Source: Actinomycetota bacterium (lineage in GTDB: Bacteria > Actinomycetota > Thermoleophilia > Gaiellales > Gaiellaceae). Taken from it: a stretch of DNA of 64,000 nucleotides. The stretch spans positions 1 through 64,000 of the forward strand of contig PMNA01000017.1 in NCBI GenBank assembly GCA_003162055.1, read 5' to 3'. Made by a program: the position numbers and the translations under genes. The notes under the pieces were generated by a model, which had not been told where the DNA came from, made no database searches, and saw nothing but the letters and a program-made list of their open reading frames with translations. This document shows positions 19,327 to 30,864 of the stretch, piece after piece. Each line of letters starts with the position of its first letter. Position 1 is the stretch's first letter.

Positions 19327-20259
19327 CTAGTCGGCTAGGTCGGCGAAGAGCACGGTCGACAGATAACGCTCTCCGTTCGAGGGCACGACCACGACAATCA
19401 GCTTGCCCTTGTTCTCGGGCCGCTTGGCAACCTCGCCGGCCGCCCAGATGGCCGCCCCCGAAGAGATCCCGACAAGCAGGCCCTCCTCGCGCGCGACCTG
19501 GCGGGCGGTCAAGAGAGCGTCCTCGCCCTTGACTCGTACGATCTCGTCGTAGATCGCCGTGTTCAGGATCTCGGGCACGAAGCCGGCGCCGATTCCCTGA
19601 ATCGGATGCGGCCCCTTCTCTCCGCCGGACAGCACGGGCGAGGAATCGGGCTCGACGGCGACACAGCGAAAACCGGGCTTGCGCTCTTTCAGGGCCTCAC
19701 CCACTCCCGTGATCGTGCCGCCGGTGCCGATCCCGGCGACGAGAACGTCGGCCTTGCCGTCGGTGTCGCGCCAGATCTCCTCGGCGGTCGTGCGCCGATG
19801 CGCCTCGGGGTTGGCCGGGTTCTCGAACTGCTGCGGAATGAAGTAGCGCTTGTCGGAGGCCGCGAGCTCCTCGGCTTTCCGGATCGCGCCGGGCATGCCG
19901 TCGGCGCCCGGCGTCAGCACAAGGTCGGCCCCATAGGCCTTGAGCAGCATCCGCCTTTCCTTGCTCATCGTGTCGGGCATCACGAGCGCGCACTTGTAGC
20001 CGCGCGCGGCGCAGACGAAGGCCAGGGCGATGCCGGTGTTTCCGCTCGTGGGCTCGAGGATGACGGTGTCGGGCCCGATCAGGCCCTTCCTCTCGGCGGC
20101 CTCGATCATCGAGATGCCGATCCGGTCCTTGACGCTTCCGGCCGGATTGAAGAACTCGAGCTTCGCCACGACCTCGGCGCCGCCGGCCTCGGAGATTCGC
20201 CTCAGGCGCACGAGAGGCGTGTTTCCAATCAGTTGGGTGACGTCGTCGGCAATCTTCAT
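19327..20259 (-). CDS. cysK: Cysteine synthase A (O-acetylserine sulfhydrylase)
   Basis: 310 residues from ATG 20259 ([19 protein letters not shown], the usual CysK beginning). A longer form from ATG 20301, overlapping the Fe-S gene stop as ATGA, is also possible. PLP Lys lies in [11 protein letters not shown], the substrate loop in [12 protein letters not shown], the phosphate loop in [10 protein letters not shown], and GISSGAA closes the site. It makes cysteine from O-acetylserine and sulfide. It is last in the promoter-proximal sulfur operon, so it could feed cysteine to the desulfurase encoded upstream. Confidence 0.93.
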   Translation of the reverse strand: MKIADDVTQLIGNTPLVRLRRISEAGGAEVVAKLEFFNPAGSVKDRIGISMIEAAERKGLIGPDTVILEPTSGNTGIALAFVCAARGYKCALVMPDTMSKERRMLLKAYGADLVLTPGADGMPGAIRKAEELAASDKRYFIPQQFENPANPEAHRRTTAEEIWRDTDGKADVLVAGIGTGGTITGVGEALKERKPGFRCVAVEPDSSPVLSGGEKGPHPIQGIGAGFVPEILNTAIYDEIVRVKGEDALLTARQVAREEGLLVGISSGAAIWAAGEVAKRPENKGKLIVVVVPSNGERYLSTVLFADLAD

Positions 20260-20297
20260 TCCTTCGCCTTTCTCTCTCACGGCAGGGTGTGCTGAGC

Positions 20298-21065
20298 TCA
20301 TCCGATCCAGAGCCCCTCAATGCGAATCTGCAGGCCATCGTCCGTGCGGTTGATGTAGTTGACCAGGCCGCTGTGGCGCCACTGGAGCATGCACATGCGC
20401 GGCTGAAAGAAGTAGCGTCTCCCGATCTGCACCTCGCAACGGGACTCCTTGATCAGGCCCTCGTAGCCTTCGGCGATGTAGTAGCCGAGATCCTTGAAGC
20501 CCTCCTGGCGCGGGCGTAGCGGGCCCGTCACGCACCAGACCATCACGCCCGTTCGACGATCGACCTGCTGGACGATTCCGCAGTGCGTGATCGGGCATCC
20601 GCAGGACATCCCGAGCGGACGACCGATCAACGTCTCGCCGACCTCGATCTCCATCTCCCTGGTCAGCAGCGGATTGTGCGGGATGATGATCTCGCGCGGG
20701 CCGGGCTCCTCGGGGAAGCACTCGAGGACGAAGTCGAACTCGCGACCGAGACTGTCGAGCCATTTCTTTTCGACCGGGCCGGAGTTGAGCTGAACGGCGC
20801 TCGGCTCCGCCACTGCGCAGCCTGCGCACGAGGCCACCGGGGCCGGCGCCGCCCGCGTCGAGGCGAACTGGGTCGAGGCGGCCTGCGGTCGCTTCGGCGC
20901 GGCCGATTCAGGGCGCTTGCCAACTTTTCCGTAGCCGCTCGCCAGCGGAACGCAGCGCTTGACCAGCTCCGGATCTTCGGCGAGGCGCTCGGCCATCGCG
21001 TCGCAGCCTCTAAACCCGCACAAACCGCAGTTCAAGCCGGGTAGATCGCTCAGCGTTACGGTCAT
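20298..21065 (-). CDS. Cysteine-rich Fe-S protein with an N-terminal PF04060-like four-cysteine domain, function unknown
   Basis: 255 residues, AAGGAA seven bases before ATG. Cys13, 16, 21 and 38 (C-x2-C-x4-C-x16-C, within [14 protein letters not shown]) form the 4Fe-4S domain found in CODH/ACS-type and RnfB proteins. A linker carries CAGC (80-83). The main domain has [10 protein letters not shown] (Cys155, 157, 162), Cys178 in VWCVTGPL, and later RCEVQ and RMCMLQW, so at least eleven Cys. I do not recognise this main domain. It lies between nifS and cysK in a tight operon, suggesting a cluster scaffold, carrier or sulfur-handling enzyme. Confidence 0.7.
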   Translation of the reverse strand: MTVTLSDLPGLNCGLCGFRGCDAMAERLAEDPELVKRCVPLASGYGKVGKRPESAAPKRPQAASTQFASTRAAPAPVASCAGCAVAEPSAVQLNSGPVEKKWLDSLGREFDFVLECFPEEPGPREIIIPHNPLLTREMEIEVGETLIGRPLGMSCGCPITHCGIVQQVDRRTGVMVWCVTGPLRPRQEGFKDLGYYIAEGYEGLIKESRCEVQIGRRYFFQPRMCMLQWRHSGLVNYINRTDDGLQIRIEGLWIG

Positions 21066-21079
21066 CGTTCGTTTCCTTC

Positions 21080-22258
21080 CTATGCGCTCAAGAGAACATG
21101 GCTGGTGATGGGCCGAAGCGATGCGACCGCCTGCGGCAGGATTTCCAGGAACCGCTCGACTTCAGCCTCGCTGGTGAACCGGCCCAGAGTCACGCGCAGC
21201 GACCCGCGCGCCCGGATCGGGTCGAATCCCATGGCTGTCAGGACATACGACGACTCGGCGACGTGCTGGGCGCTGCAGGCGCTGCCCGATGACGCGGCAA
21301 TGCCCGCCTCGTTGAGCTCCAGAAGCAGTGTGATGCCTTCGTTCTCCTGCCCTCGGAAGCCCAGGCAGAGGTGACCGGGCAGGCGCCGATAGCGATGTCC
21401 GATCAGATAGGCGTTGGGGATCTTCTCGGCGAGCGTCTCGATGATGCGATCGGAGAAGCTCACCAATCGCGCGGCATCCTCGGACATCTCGACCGCGAGG
21501 ATCTCGGCGGCCCGACCCAGCCCGACTAGGCCGGCGACGTTCTCGGTGCCCGAGCGCAGACCGCGCTCCTGGCCGCCGCCGTGGACGTAAGCCTCGAGCT
21601 CGATGCCGTCACGGACGAAGAGCGCACCCACGCCCTGCGGACCGTTCAGCTTGTGCGCCGAGAGCGAGAGCAGGTCGAGCTCCTGCGCGCGCACGTCGAG
21701 GGGTAGCTTGCTCACAGCCTGTACGGCGTCGGTATGGAAGAGAGCGCCATGCTCGTGCGCGATCCGCGCCAGCTCCGCGATCGGTTGGATGGTGCCGACG
21801 ACGTTGTTCGCCGCCATGACCGAGACCAGCCGGGTTGTCGGCCGCAGCACGCTCTCGAGCGAGGCCGGATCGACTATCCCGTCGCCGTCCACCGGCAGAT
21901 ACGAAACCTCGACTCCTCGTCGCCCGAGATAACGGCACGTCTCGAGCACCGCCGGATGCTCGATCGAGCTGGTGACGATGTGACAATCGCCCGGGTCGTA
22001 GGCCGTTGCCACGCCGATCAGTGCCAGGTTGTCGGCCTCGGTGCCGCTACCGGTAAAGACGATCTCACCGGGATGGGCGTTCAACAGGGCCGCGAGCTGC
22101 TCGCGGGCCCGATCGACCGCTTGGCGCGCGCGCCGGCCAAACCCGTGCAGGCTTGACGGGTTCCCGAACGTCTCACCGATCCAGGGCCGCATCGCTTCCG
22201 CCACGCGGAGATCGAGGGGCGAGGTCGCGGCGTTGTCGAAATAGACGATGTCGCCCAT
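21080..22258 (-). CDS. Cysteine desulfurase (NifS/IscS class)
   Basis: 392 residues. It releases sulfur from cysteine as a protein persulfide for Fe-S or other thio-cofactors. PLP Lys203 lies in SLSAHKLNGPQG, and the active Cys328 in SSGSACSAQHVAESSYVL, a class I loop rather than the SufS type. TGSGTEADNLAL and SIEHPAV are other family signatures. Upstream is a GTPase gene one base away, downstream the Cys-rich protein. No IscU, IscA or SufBD gene is visible, so the usual scaffold is absent here and the neighbouring Fe-S protein may be the acceptor. Confidence 0.9.
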   Translation of the reverse strand: MGDIVYFDNAATSPLDLRVAEAMRPWIGETFGNPSSLHGFGRRARQAVDRAREQLAALLNAHPGEIVFTGSGTEADNLALIGVATAYDPGDCHIVTSSIEHPAVLETCRYLGRRGVEVSYLPVDGDGIVDPASLESVLRPTTRLVSVMAANNVVGTIQPIAELARIAHEHGALFHTDAVQAVSKLPLDVRAQELDLLSLSAHKLNGPQGVGALFVRDGIELEAYVHGGGQERGLRSGTENVAGLVGLGRAAEILAVEMSEDAARLVSFSDRIIETLAEKIPNAYLIGHRYRRLPGHLCLGFRGQENEGITLLLELNEAGIAASSGSACSAQHVAESSYVLTAMGFDPIRARGSLRVTLGRFTSEAEVERFLEILPQAVASLRPITSHVLLSA

Positions 22259-22259
22259 C

Positions 22260-22961
22260 TCACTGCCCTCGGTAGAAGACCTGGTTGTCGAGTGCGCGGA
22301 TGACGCCGAAGTGCGACTGCCAGCCGACCTCTTTCTTGCCGACGCAGATCGTGCAGGTACCGACCGGCGGGTTTCCGCGCAGGTACAGCTGCTCGGCGGC
22401 CTCCGGTGTCTCCCGGACGCTCTTGACCAGGGGGTCTATCCCGATTCCGTGCAGGGCGTTGACCTCCCTGATCTGCACCTCCGGCGCGGCGTTCTGAATG
22501 TGGGCGCGAAAGACTTCGCGCTCGGCCTGCGAGACGCGATCGATCTTCGTGATCACGGCCACGTCGGCGAGCGACAGCATCGGGCCCACCTTGAGCGGCA
22601 GGTTCATGCCGCTGGTCGCCTCCAGCACCGCGAGGCCCAGCGCACCATCTACGTAAGGCGAGCAGCGAAGGCACAGACCGGCGGTCTCGACGAGTAGGAT
22701 GTCGCACTCTTCGGCGCCGGCCCACTCGAGCGCGTCGCCGAGCACCATCGCGTTGTAGTGATCGGGGCAGAGCTCGCCCGAGTAGCACTTGCGAGTCGGT
22801 ATGCCGAACTCGCGGGCGAGGATCTCGTCCTCCTCGGCGTACTGGACGTCGATCTTCAAGAAGGCAGGCCGTTGATCGTCTCTGAGCAGCCTGGAGATGA
22901 TGTGGCGAAGCACCGCTGTCTTTCCGGTCGTGGCCGGGCCGGCGCAGATGACGAGCTTCAT
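22260..22961 (-). CDS. HypB/UreG-like SIMIBI GTPase with Cys motifs, metallocentre-assembly type
   Basis: 233 residues. P-loop GPATTGKT (8-15), Walker B-like ILLVETAG (88-95) and TKID (138-141, base recognition) define a G3E/SIMIBI NTPase. Cys59 and 65 (KCYSGELC), Cys97/Cys100 (CLRC), and Cys203/Cys206 (CTIC, followed by VGKKEVGW) could bind metal or a cluster. HypB, UreG, CooC and CobW relatives use nucleotide hydrolysis to load a metal into an enzyme. The gene overlaps the ABC ATPase gene as ATGA and abuts nifS, so the three are probably translated together. The client protein is not known. Confidence 0.75.
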   Translation of the reverse strand: MKLVICAGPATTGKTAVLRHIISRLLRDDQRPAFLKIDVQYAEEDEILAREFGIPTRKCYSGELCPDHYNAMVLGDALEWAGAEECDILLVETAGLCLRCSPYVDGALGLAVLEATSGMNLPLKVGPMLSLADVAVITKIDRVSQAEREVFRAHIQNAAPEVQIREVNALHGIGIDPLVKSVRETPEAAEQLYLRGNPPVGTCTICVGKKEVGWQSHFGVIRALDNQVFYRGQ

Positions 22962-23743
22962 GACAGCACCTCCGCCTCTTGCGCGGTGAGTCTCTCGCCC
23001 AGGCGGATCTTCTCCCGCAGGCGCGAGAGGAAGTCGTCGAGCTGACCAACCCGAGTACAGAGCTCATGCTCCTCGGCGTTTGTGGTCAGCACGTGCGTCA
23101 CGGCGCCGCCCTTCATGACGATGCGGTAGTCGGAGAGAAGCGCGATACGCGGGTCGTGCGTGACGAAGATGAAGATCTTGCGGTGCTCGCGCAGCAGCTC
23201 GAGCGCTCGCTTTCGGTGGATACCGGCGTTCTCGACCTCGTCGAGAAGCACTATCGGCGTGTCGCAGATGATCGTGGCGTCGGCGATGAGCAGCGCGCGC
23301 GCCTGACCTCCCGAGAGCTCGGTCATACGCGCGTCGAGTGGTACGGGCTCGCCGGTGAGCTGGTTGGCGAAGGCCAGGGTCCCATCGATCATCTCGTCGA
23401 TCTGCGAACGCGATCCGCTGCGGATGCGCGCATGGGTGGCGAGAAACTCGTCGACCGGCAGGTCGGAGAGGAAGGTCGTGTGCTGAGTGATTAGGGCGAT
23501 CGGATGGTGCGCCGGATCGATTCGGTATTCATCCAGAGGTCGCTCGCCGTTGATCAGCACCCGCCGACCACTGGGAGTGTTGTCGTCGGCAAAGAGCTCG
23601 ATGTCGTTGATCAGCGTGGTCTTGCCCGATCCGGTCGGGCCCACGATGCTCACTACATCACCCATCTTGAGCTCGATCCGTTCGACAGCCTCCGGCCCGC
23701 CAGAGCGACTCCGGCCACCGATGATCGTGATGGTCTCAATCAT
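22958..23743 (-). CDS. Stand-alone ABC-type ATPase of unknown partner
   Basis: 261 residues from ATG 23743 (GAGGG seven bases upstream; the tracked start 38 codons earlier lies in the leader). Walker A is GPTGSGKTT (35-43), Q-loop ITQHTTFL, signature LSGGQ (143-147), Walker B IVLLDEVENAGI and the switch His196 in FVTHDPR. The ENAG after Walker B is not the usual DEP-SALD form. A ~60-residue charged tail follows. No permease is nearby. It may act like SufC or PhnK, a soluble ABC ATPase driving assembly rather than transport. First gene of the operon. Confidence 0.75.
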   Translation of the reverse strand: MIETITIIGGRSRSGGPEAVERIELKMGDVVSIVGPTGSGKTTLINDIELFADDNTPSGRRVLINGERPLDEYRIDPAHHPIALITQHTTFLSDLPVDEFLATHARIRSGSRSQIDEMIDGTLAFANQLTGEPVPLDARMTELSGGQARALLIADATIICDTPIVLLDEVENAGIHRKRALELLREHRKIFIFVTHDPRIALLSDYRIVMKGGAVTHVLTTNAEEHELCTRVGQLDDFLSRLREKIRLGERLTAQEAEVLS

Positions 23744-23781
23744 TCGCGTCCCTCTCTCACCCTTCGTTTGCCAGCTGAAAA

Positions 23782-23813
23782 GGATAGAGCTATCTATACA
23801 TTTAGCTAATACC
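23782..23813 (-). promoter_or_regulatory. Inverted repeat in the 5' leader of the ABC ATPase operon
   Basis: GGATAGAGCTA and TAGCTAATACC (7 of 11 paired, with a perfect AGCTA/TAGCT core) flank a 10-base AT-rich centre. It lies about 10-40 bases after the predicted transcription start, where a repressor could block elongation. Identity of the regulator is unknown. Confidence 0.5.
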
Positions 23814-23828
23814 TTGTATAAGGCGGGC

Positions 23829-23857
23829 ATATTATGAGGTGAGCCTCTGGTTGTCAA
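23829..23857 (-). promoter_or_regulatory. Sigma70-type promoter of the ABC ATPase-GTPase-nifS-FeS-cysK operon
   Basis: On the minus strand TTGACA (23852-23857) and TAATAT (23829-23834) are separated by exactly 17 bases. This is the closest match to the consensus promoter that I found in the window and sits about 85 bases before the first start codon. Confidence 0.8.
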
Positions 23858-23983
23858 ATCCAGGAGCGCGTAAGTACGGGATAGGAGCCCTGCGAAGACG
23901 AATGACCGGCTTCCCCCGCCGCCGCGACCGACATGGCGGGCGCGGCTCAGAAAACGCCATCTCTCGGTCGTATTTGCCTTTCG

Positions 23984-24030
23984 CCGCGAAAAGTCGCCAT
24001 GCCCTCCGCAGGCGGGCGAACTCTTCGCGG
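23984..24030. repeat. REP-like palindrome, copy 1
   Basis: CCGCGAAAAGT and ACTCTTCGCGG arms surround CGCCATGCCCTCCGCAGGCGGGCGA, which itself has CCC/GGG pairs. It shares arm sequence, the central CATGCC and spacing with copies at 24181-24226 and 38085-38128. Confidence 0.65.
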
Positions 24031-24180
24031 GGAGACCGACCTGCGCGGGCGCGGCTCACTTAACGCCGTCCCTAACCCCCTACGAACCGAGCCCCGCTCA
24101 CAACAACGCCCAGCCCACCCTCGCCCCCTGGATCACACGGGGCATAAGCGCCGCAGGCGCGTTCCCTCCTTTATAAACAC

Positions 24181-24226
24181 CGGCGAAAGTCTTCATGCCT
24201 CCCGAAGGGAGACGAACTTTCGTCGG
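24181..24226. repeat. REP-like palindrome, copy 2, abutting the guaA stop
   Basis: Arms CGAAAGT and ACTTTCG enclose CTTCATG and an inner CTCCC/GGGAG hairpin. It ends one base before the guaA stop codon, so it may act as a transcription terminator or mRNA 3'-end stabiliser for guaB-guaA. Confidence 0.65.
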
Positions 24227-27318
<3,092 letters not shown>

Positions 27319-27325
27319 TCAACGC

Positions 27326-27356
27326 AAAAAACCCAGGCGCCATAAGGTCGCCTGGG
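27326..27356 (-). terminator. Intrinsic terminator in the guaB leader
   Basis: On the minus strand CCCAGGCG and CGCCTGGG pair around ACCTTATGG and run directly into TTTTTT. It lies 17 bases upstream of the guaB start codon, so it either attenuates guaB or ends a short leader transcript from the 27357-27591 region. Confidence 0.8.
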
Positions 27357-27591
27357 CCAAGAAATCCGGATGCCACCAAAGTCTTTCAAGTGACAATCAA
27401 TCGTAGCAAGGCTGAGCGCTATCTTGCATTCTCAGCCGGAGGTTCTGTGCGGCGCGGTCCTTTCTGCAACCATGCGAGCTATTCGAGGTACGAACAGTGG
27501 GACAAGCTCAGCGGCGGCGACTTGAACTAGAGTTGTCAATCCCCGCCCACCGCTATTACGGTGGGCTTAACAGGCAAAAGAACCAGCGCCT
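27357..27591. other. guaB / glycosyltransferase divergent intergenic region
   Basis: No gene seen. It holds a GGCTGAG/CTCAGCC hairpin (near 27411-27440) and a perfect 8-bp hairpin GCCCACCG/CGGTGGGC at 27545-27566. A TTGACA on the minus strand (near 27530) has no good -10. No tRNA cloverleaf was found. Confidence 0.4.
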
Positions 27592-29478
27592 TTGCTACTC
27601 ATCCTGATAGTCGGACTACTGCTTCTCGCCGTCGAGCTGGCCGGCTTCTGGCTCGCCAGGTTCTTCGTTCGCCGACTCCACGCTCGACGGGAACTTCGCA
27701 AGCAACCCCAATCCGAGCGGCGGCGCGTGCTCGTTCTCACCGCGCCGGTCGGCGAAGGTCACGTTGCGGCCGCCCAGGCGCTCGTCGCCGAGCTGGAGAG
27801 TGAGGACGCCGAGCTCGAGGTCGTTCTTCTCGATGCTCTCGACGGCCTCGGGCACGTCCTGCGCTTCATCCTCCGCGACTGCTACCGCTGGCAGTTCGGG
27901 CATATGGCTCGCCCCTACGGGCTCTTCTACCAGCTGTTCAGGCGCTCCTCGTTTTTCCGCGGTATCGGCCGGCTGACGCTCTTCTCCTTCGGCTCGCGCC
28001 CCTTGCTTCGAATGGTCGAGCAGTACGACCCCGACATCGTGGTTTCCACCTATCCAGCAGTCACTTGCGTGCTCGGCGGTTTGCGCCGCAGCAAGCGTCT
28101 TCACGTACCGGTAGTCGCGACGATCACCGATCTCGACGGCCTCTGCTTCTGGGTGCATCCGGGTGCCGATCTCCACCTGGTCATGCATGAGAGCTGCATC
28201 GAGCAGGTCGAGCGCCTCGCGGGCCCTGGTAGCGCGCGCCAGGCTCGGCCTCTGATCGCACCCGCATTCCACGAGCCGAGGACGCGTGTCGAGGCTCGCC
28301 GCGCGCTCGGGTTGCCGGGTAGCGGAGCGATCGCGATCGTCTCGGGCGGCGGCTGGGGGGTCGGCAAGCTCGAGGAGGCGACCCGCGCAGCTCTGGCGGT
28401 CGATGATCTCTCTGTCATCTGTCTCGCCGGGCGGAACGAGAGCGTCAGGAAACACCTAGAGCTAGTCATGGCTTCCGAGCCTCGCGTCTCGGTTTGGGGT
28501 TTCACCGACAGGATGAGCGACCTTCTTGCCGCCGCGGACGTACTCGTTCACGCAACCGGCGGGGTTACCGTGCTCGAGGCGCTTGCTCGCGACTGTCCCG
28601 TGATCGCTTACGGTGCTCCGCCCGGTCACGCATGTCTGACCGCGAAGGCGCTTGCCAAGCAGGGCCTGGGCTGGATGGCGCTCTCGCCGCCCGATCTCAC
28701 GGACTCGCTTCGGAGCGTGCTCGAACACCCGCGCGTGCCTGCAAAGGCGGCGGTTTCCGCGCCGACCTGCGCCGGCCTTGCTCTGGCCGTGACTCCACGT
28801 CCCGTTTCGGGGCCCGCGCTTTGGCCTCGACTTCTGAGTCGTACGGCGCTCGCCTGTGCTGCGCTCGCTCTGCCCTGCTGGGCTCTGTCGACCGACCTTC
28901 CCTACGCTCTGGCCTCAAGCCCGCTCGATCTTGCGCCGCTCGACGCCGTGTCGACCTTGCAGCCTGAAATCGGCCTCGTCATCAGCGCCCCGCCTTCGAC
29001 GGTTCCCCGGCTCGAAGAAGAGTTGAGAGCGCACCGCGCGCACGCGTCGTTTGCGTTTTCCTCACCGATCGATCACAAGCTTCTTCGCTCGATCGCTCTC
29101 GCGCAGGATGAGCCGCTGCCTGCGCTCAACTCGGGTAGGCCGATGAGCTGGCTCGGCACTCGTGGCCGTCTGAAAAACCTTGCTACCGCACTTAGGCTCC
29201 ATGACGCCCACTACTACCTTGCGCCCGCCGAGCTCAACTTCGGCCAGTACCTGCTCGCGCGCCGGCAGGGCGAGCTTCCGATCACCGGCTCGGATCTCGA
29301 TCCCAATTCGCTCGTCACGCCGCAAGGTTTTCGCCGGGGCGAAGTAATCGTCCTCGATCTGAGCGAGGGTCAGACGGCTGCGGAGACGACCCTGGACGAG
29401 TTGCTTGCGTCCGTTGCGCGCGATCATCTCAGCGCGGTTTCCGTCGATAACCTGCTCCGCTCCGCCTCTGCGAACTAA
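27592..29478 (+). CDS. MGDG-synthase-like glycosyltransferase (GT28 type) fused to a degenerate deacetylase-like domain
   Basis: 628 residues from TTG 27592, a weak start with no clear ribosome site. One N-terminal transmembrane helix precedes VLVLTAPVGEGHVAAAQAL, the conserved opening of diacylglycerol glucosyl/galactosyltransferases (UgtP/MGD1 and MurG relatives). The donor domain has IVSGGGWGVGK and HATGGVTVLEAL. After a second hydrophobic segment (~425-440), a ~170-residue tail (IGLVISAPPSTVPRLEEEL to VSVDNLL) is laid out like a NodB barrel, but the DD and HxxxH metal motifs are missing. It probably glycosylates a membrane lipid. Confidence 0.75.
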   Translation: MLLILIVGLLLLAVELAGFWLARFFVRRLHARRELRKQPQSERRRVLVLTAPVGEGHVAAAQALVAELESEDAELEVVLLDALDGLGHVLRFILRDCYRWQFGHMARPYGLFYQLFRRSSFFRGIGRLTLFSFGSRPLLRMVEQYDPDIVVSTYPAVTCVLGGLRRSKRLHVPVVATITDLDGLCFWVHPGADLHLVMHESCIEQVERLAGPGSARQARPLIAPAFHEPRTRVEARRALGLPGSGAIAIVSGGGWGVGKLEEATRAALAVDDLSVICLAGRNESVRKHLELVMASEPRVSVWGFTDRMSDLLAAADVLVHATGGVTVLEALARDCPVIAYGAPPGHACLTAKALAKQGLGWMALSPPDLTDSLRSVLEHPRVPAKAAVSAPTCAGLALAVTPRPVSGPALWPRLLSRTALACAALALPCWALSTDLPYALASSPLDLAPLDAVSTLQPEIGLVISAPPSTVPRLEEELRAHRAHASFAFSSPIDHKLLRSIALAQDEPLPALNSGRPMSWLGTRGRLKNLATALRLHDAHYYLAPAELNFGQYLLARRQGELPITGSDLDPNSLVTPQGFRRGEVIVLDLSEGQTAAETTLDELLASVARDHLSAVSVDNLLRSASAN

Positions 29479-29535
29479 GACGAGTGAGCGCCGCAGGACC
29501 TGAACCTCTGCCCGCTTTGTGCGCCGTTGCAACGT

Positions 29536-30234
29536 TTAGCTGACGGCGACAGAGGCTAGACCGCGCTCCGCGAGCAGTTCGAGTATCGCCGCTAACGCCT
29601 CCGCGCCGAGATCGGCGAATCCCGCCAATCCGTAGTAGCTGGCGTCATGGAGCAGGACGATATCGCCCGCCGTGAGCGATGTAGTGACGCGGCGCACGAT
29701 CGCTTCCGGCTTGGCTCCGCGCTCCCACTCTCTTCCCCAGCGCGACCAGAGAAGCGGCGTCCAGCCGCGGCGTCTCGCGCTGAGTAGCGCGGCTGTGCTG
29801 AAGACGCCGAAGGGCGGTCGGTAGAGGACCGGCCTGCGCCCGGTCGCGGCGGTAATGACCGCCTCGGCACGATCGAGGTCGGCATCCAGGCCGCGGGGCG
29901 TTCGTAGAAGCGTCGGGAGATGTCGATAGCCGTGCAGACCGATCTCGTGCCCTGCCGCGACGATCTCGGCTGCGAGATCGCCATGGCGCTCCACCTGCTC
30001 GCCGACGAGGAAGAAGGTGGCGGTCGCCTGCGCCCGCGCGAGGAGCTCGAGGACGATCGGCGTAGTGCGTGGATCCGGACCGTCGTCAAAGGTGAGCGCA
30101 ACGCCGTTTTGATGCGCGAGGCGACGCTGAATTCCCAGTACCCGTGCCAGCGCGGGCATGTGCGGCGCCGGTGCGGGCGCGCTCCAGGCGCAGGTCGCTG
30201 CGAAGGCGCCGAGGCCGAATGTGCGGAGGTTCAT
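29536..30234 (-). CDS. Polysaccharide deacetylase (NodB family, carbohydrate esterase 4)
   Basis: About 232 residues from ATG 30234; the tracked TTG start 14 codons earlier is less likely. A short hydrophobic N-terminus is followed by TFDDGPDPRTT (catalytic base and metal Asp), HGYRH (metal His pair), RPPFG and LLHDA (catalytic His), so all NodB motifs are present. It should remove acetyl groups from peptidoglycan or another GlcNAc polymer outside the membrane. It converges on the fused glycosyltransferase gene, whose tail looks like a dead copy of the same fold. Confidence 0.9.
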   Translation of the reverse strand: MNLRTFGLGAFAATCAWSAPAPAPHMPALARVLGIQRRLAHQNGVALTFDDGPDPRTTPIVLELLARAQATATFFLVGEQVERHGDLAAEIVAAGHEIGLHGYRHLPTLLRTPRGLDADLDRAEAVITAATGRRPVLYRPPFGVFSTAALLSARRRGWTPLLWSRWGREWERGAKPEAIVRRVTTSLTAGDIVLLHDASYYGLAGFADLGAEALAAILELLAERGLASVAVS

Positions 30235-30320
30235 GATCGTATGGTTACCGAGATGAGCCCGGCCGTGTGTTCCCAACTCGCGCGGTGCCTCGACACCGCC
30301 TGCATACGGGGCGACCGTGT

Positions 30321-30815
30321 CTACTCGCTGCGCGCGAAACCCGAACTGCTCGTTTTGAGTCTATGACTCAGGCGCACGAATCCCCACCCGACCAGGAGCG
30401 CACCAAGAAGAAAGAGGAGCGCCGCGAGACCGTGCCGGTGAGGATGCAGCGCGACTACCGAGCCGAGCCCTAGCGAGACAGCGCCGAGAGCGAGCGGAAG
30501 GTTGACCAACCCCCAGCAGACGACGGCGGCTCCGATCGCGAAGAGGATGAGCGCGAGCTGGTGCAGGCGATGGTTCGGCCAGGCAACGGCTCCCCAGGCC
30601 AGAAAGACGGCGCCGAGAGCGGCAATGTAGGCATCGTACTTCTGCCACCAGCGCTCGCCGCCGGTCGGTCGAGCCGCCCGCGCAACCGCCTCCTCGCATG
30701 AGCCCCTGCAGGCAAGCTTCCCCTCGACTTCGACGGCTGACTTGGCGCATAGGCCCCGTCCACAACTCGAGCAAACGCCAACCGCCTCGGCGTCGGAGTG
30801 GTAGTAGCAGCGCAC
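30321..30815 (-). CDS. B-box-like zinc-binding membrane protein
   Basis: 164 residues from GTG 30815, chosen because the Cys/His domain starts immediately (RCYYHSDAEAVGVCSSCGRG). Cys3, His6 and the following Cys pairs (CSSCGRGLC, CRGSC) form a B-box or treble-clef type zinc site. Four hydrophobic helices fill the C-terminal part. Such B-box/TM proteins recur in high-GC actinobacteria; the function is not known. The ORF track extends it N-terminally over the neighbouring kinase gene, which is an artefact. Confidence 0.75.
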   Translation of the reverse strand: MRCYYHSDAEAVGVCSSCGRGLCAKSAVEVEGKLACRGSCEEAVARAARPTGGERWWQKYDAYIAALGAVFLAWGAVAWPNHRLHQLALILFAIGAAVVCWGLVNLPLALGAVSLGLGSVVALHPHRHGLAALLFLLGALLVGWGFVRLSHRLKTSSSGFARSE

Positions 30816-30864
30816 GCTCCGATCATATAAGCCGCGCCGCTCGGCCCGGCCGAATCCGAACTTC

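Larger units (their letters stand above)
23858..24226. repeat. Intergenic cluster of large palindromes and direct repeats
   Basis: No gene. A 46-base hairpin (23925-23970: CGACCGA and ATGGCG arms) is followed by two REP-like palindromes listed separately. The block CCGAC..GGGCGCGGCTCA..AACGCC.TC occurs at about 23928 and again at about 24036, a direct repeat with a ~108-base period. A related sequence lies near 38045. Confidence 0.6.
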
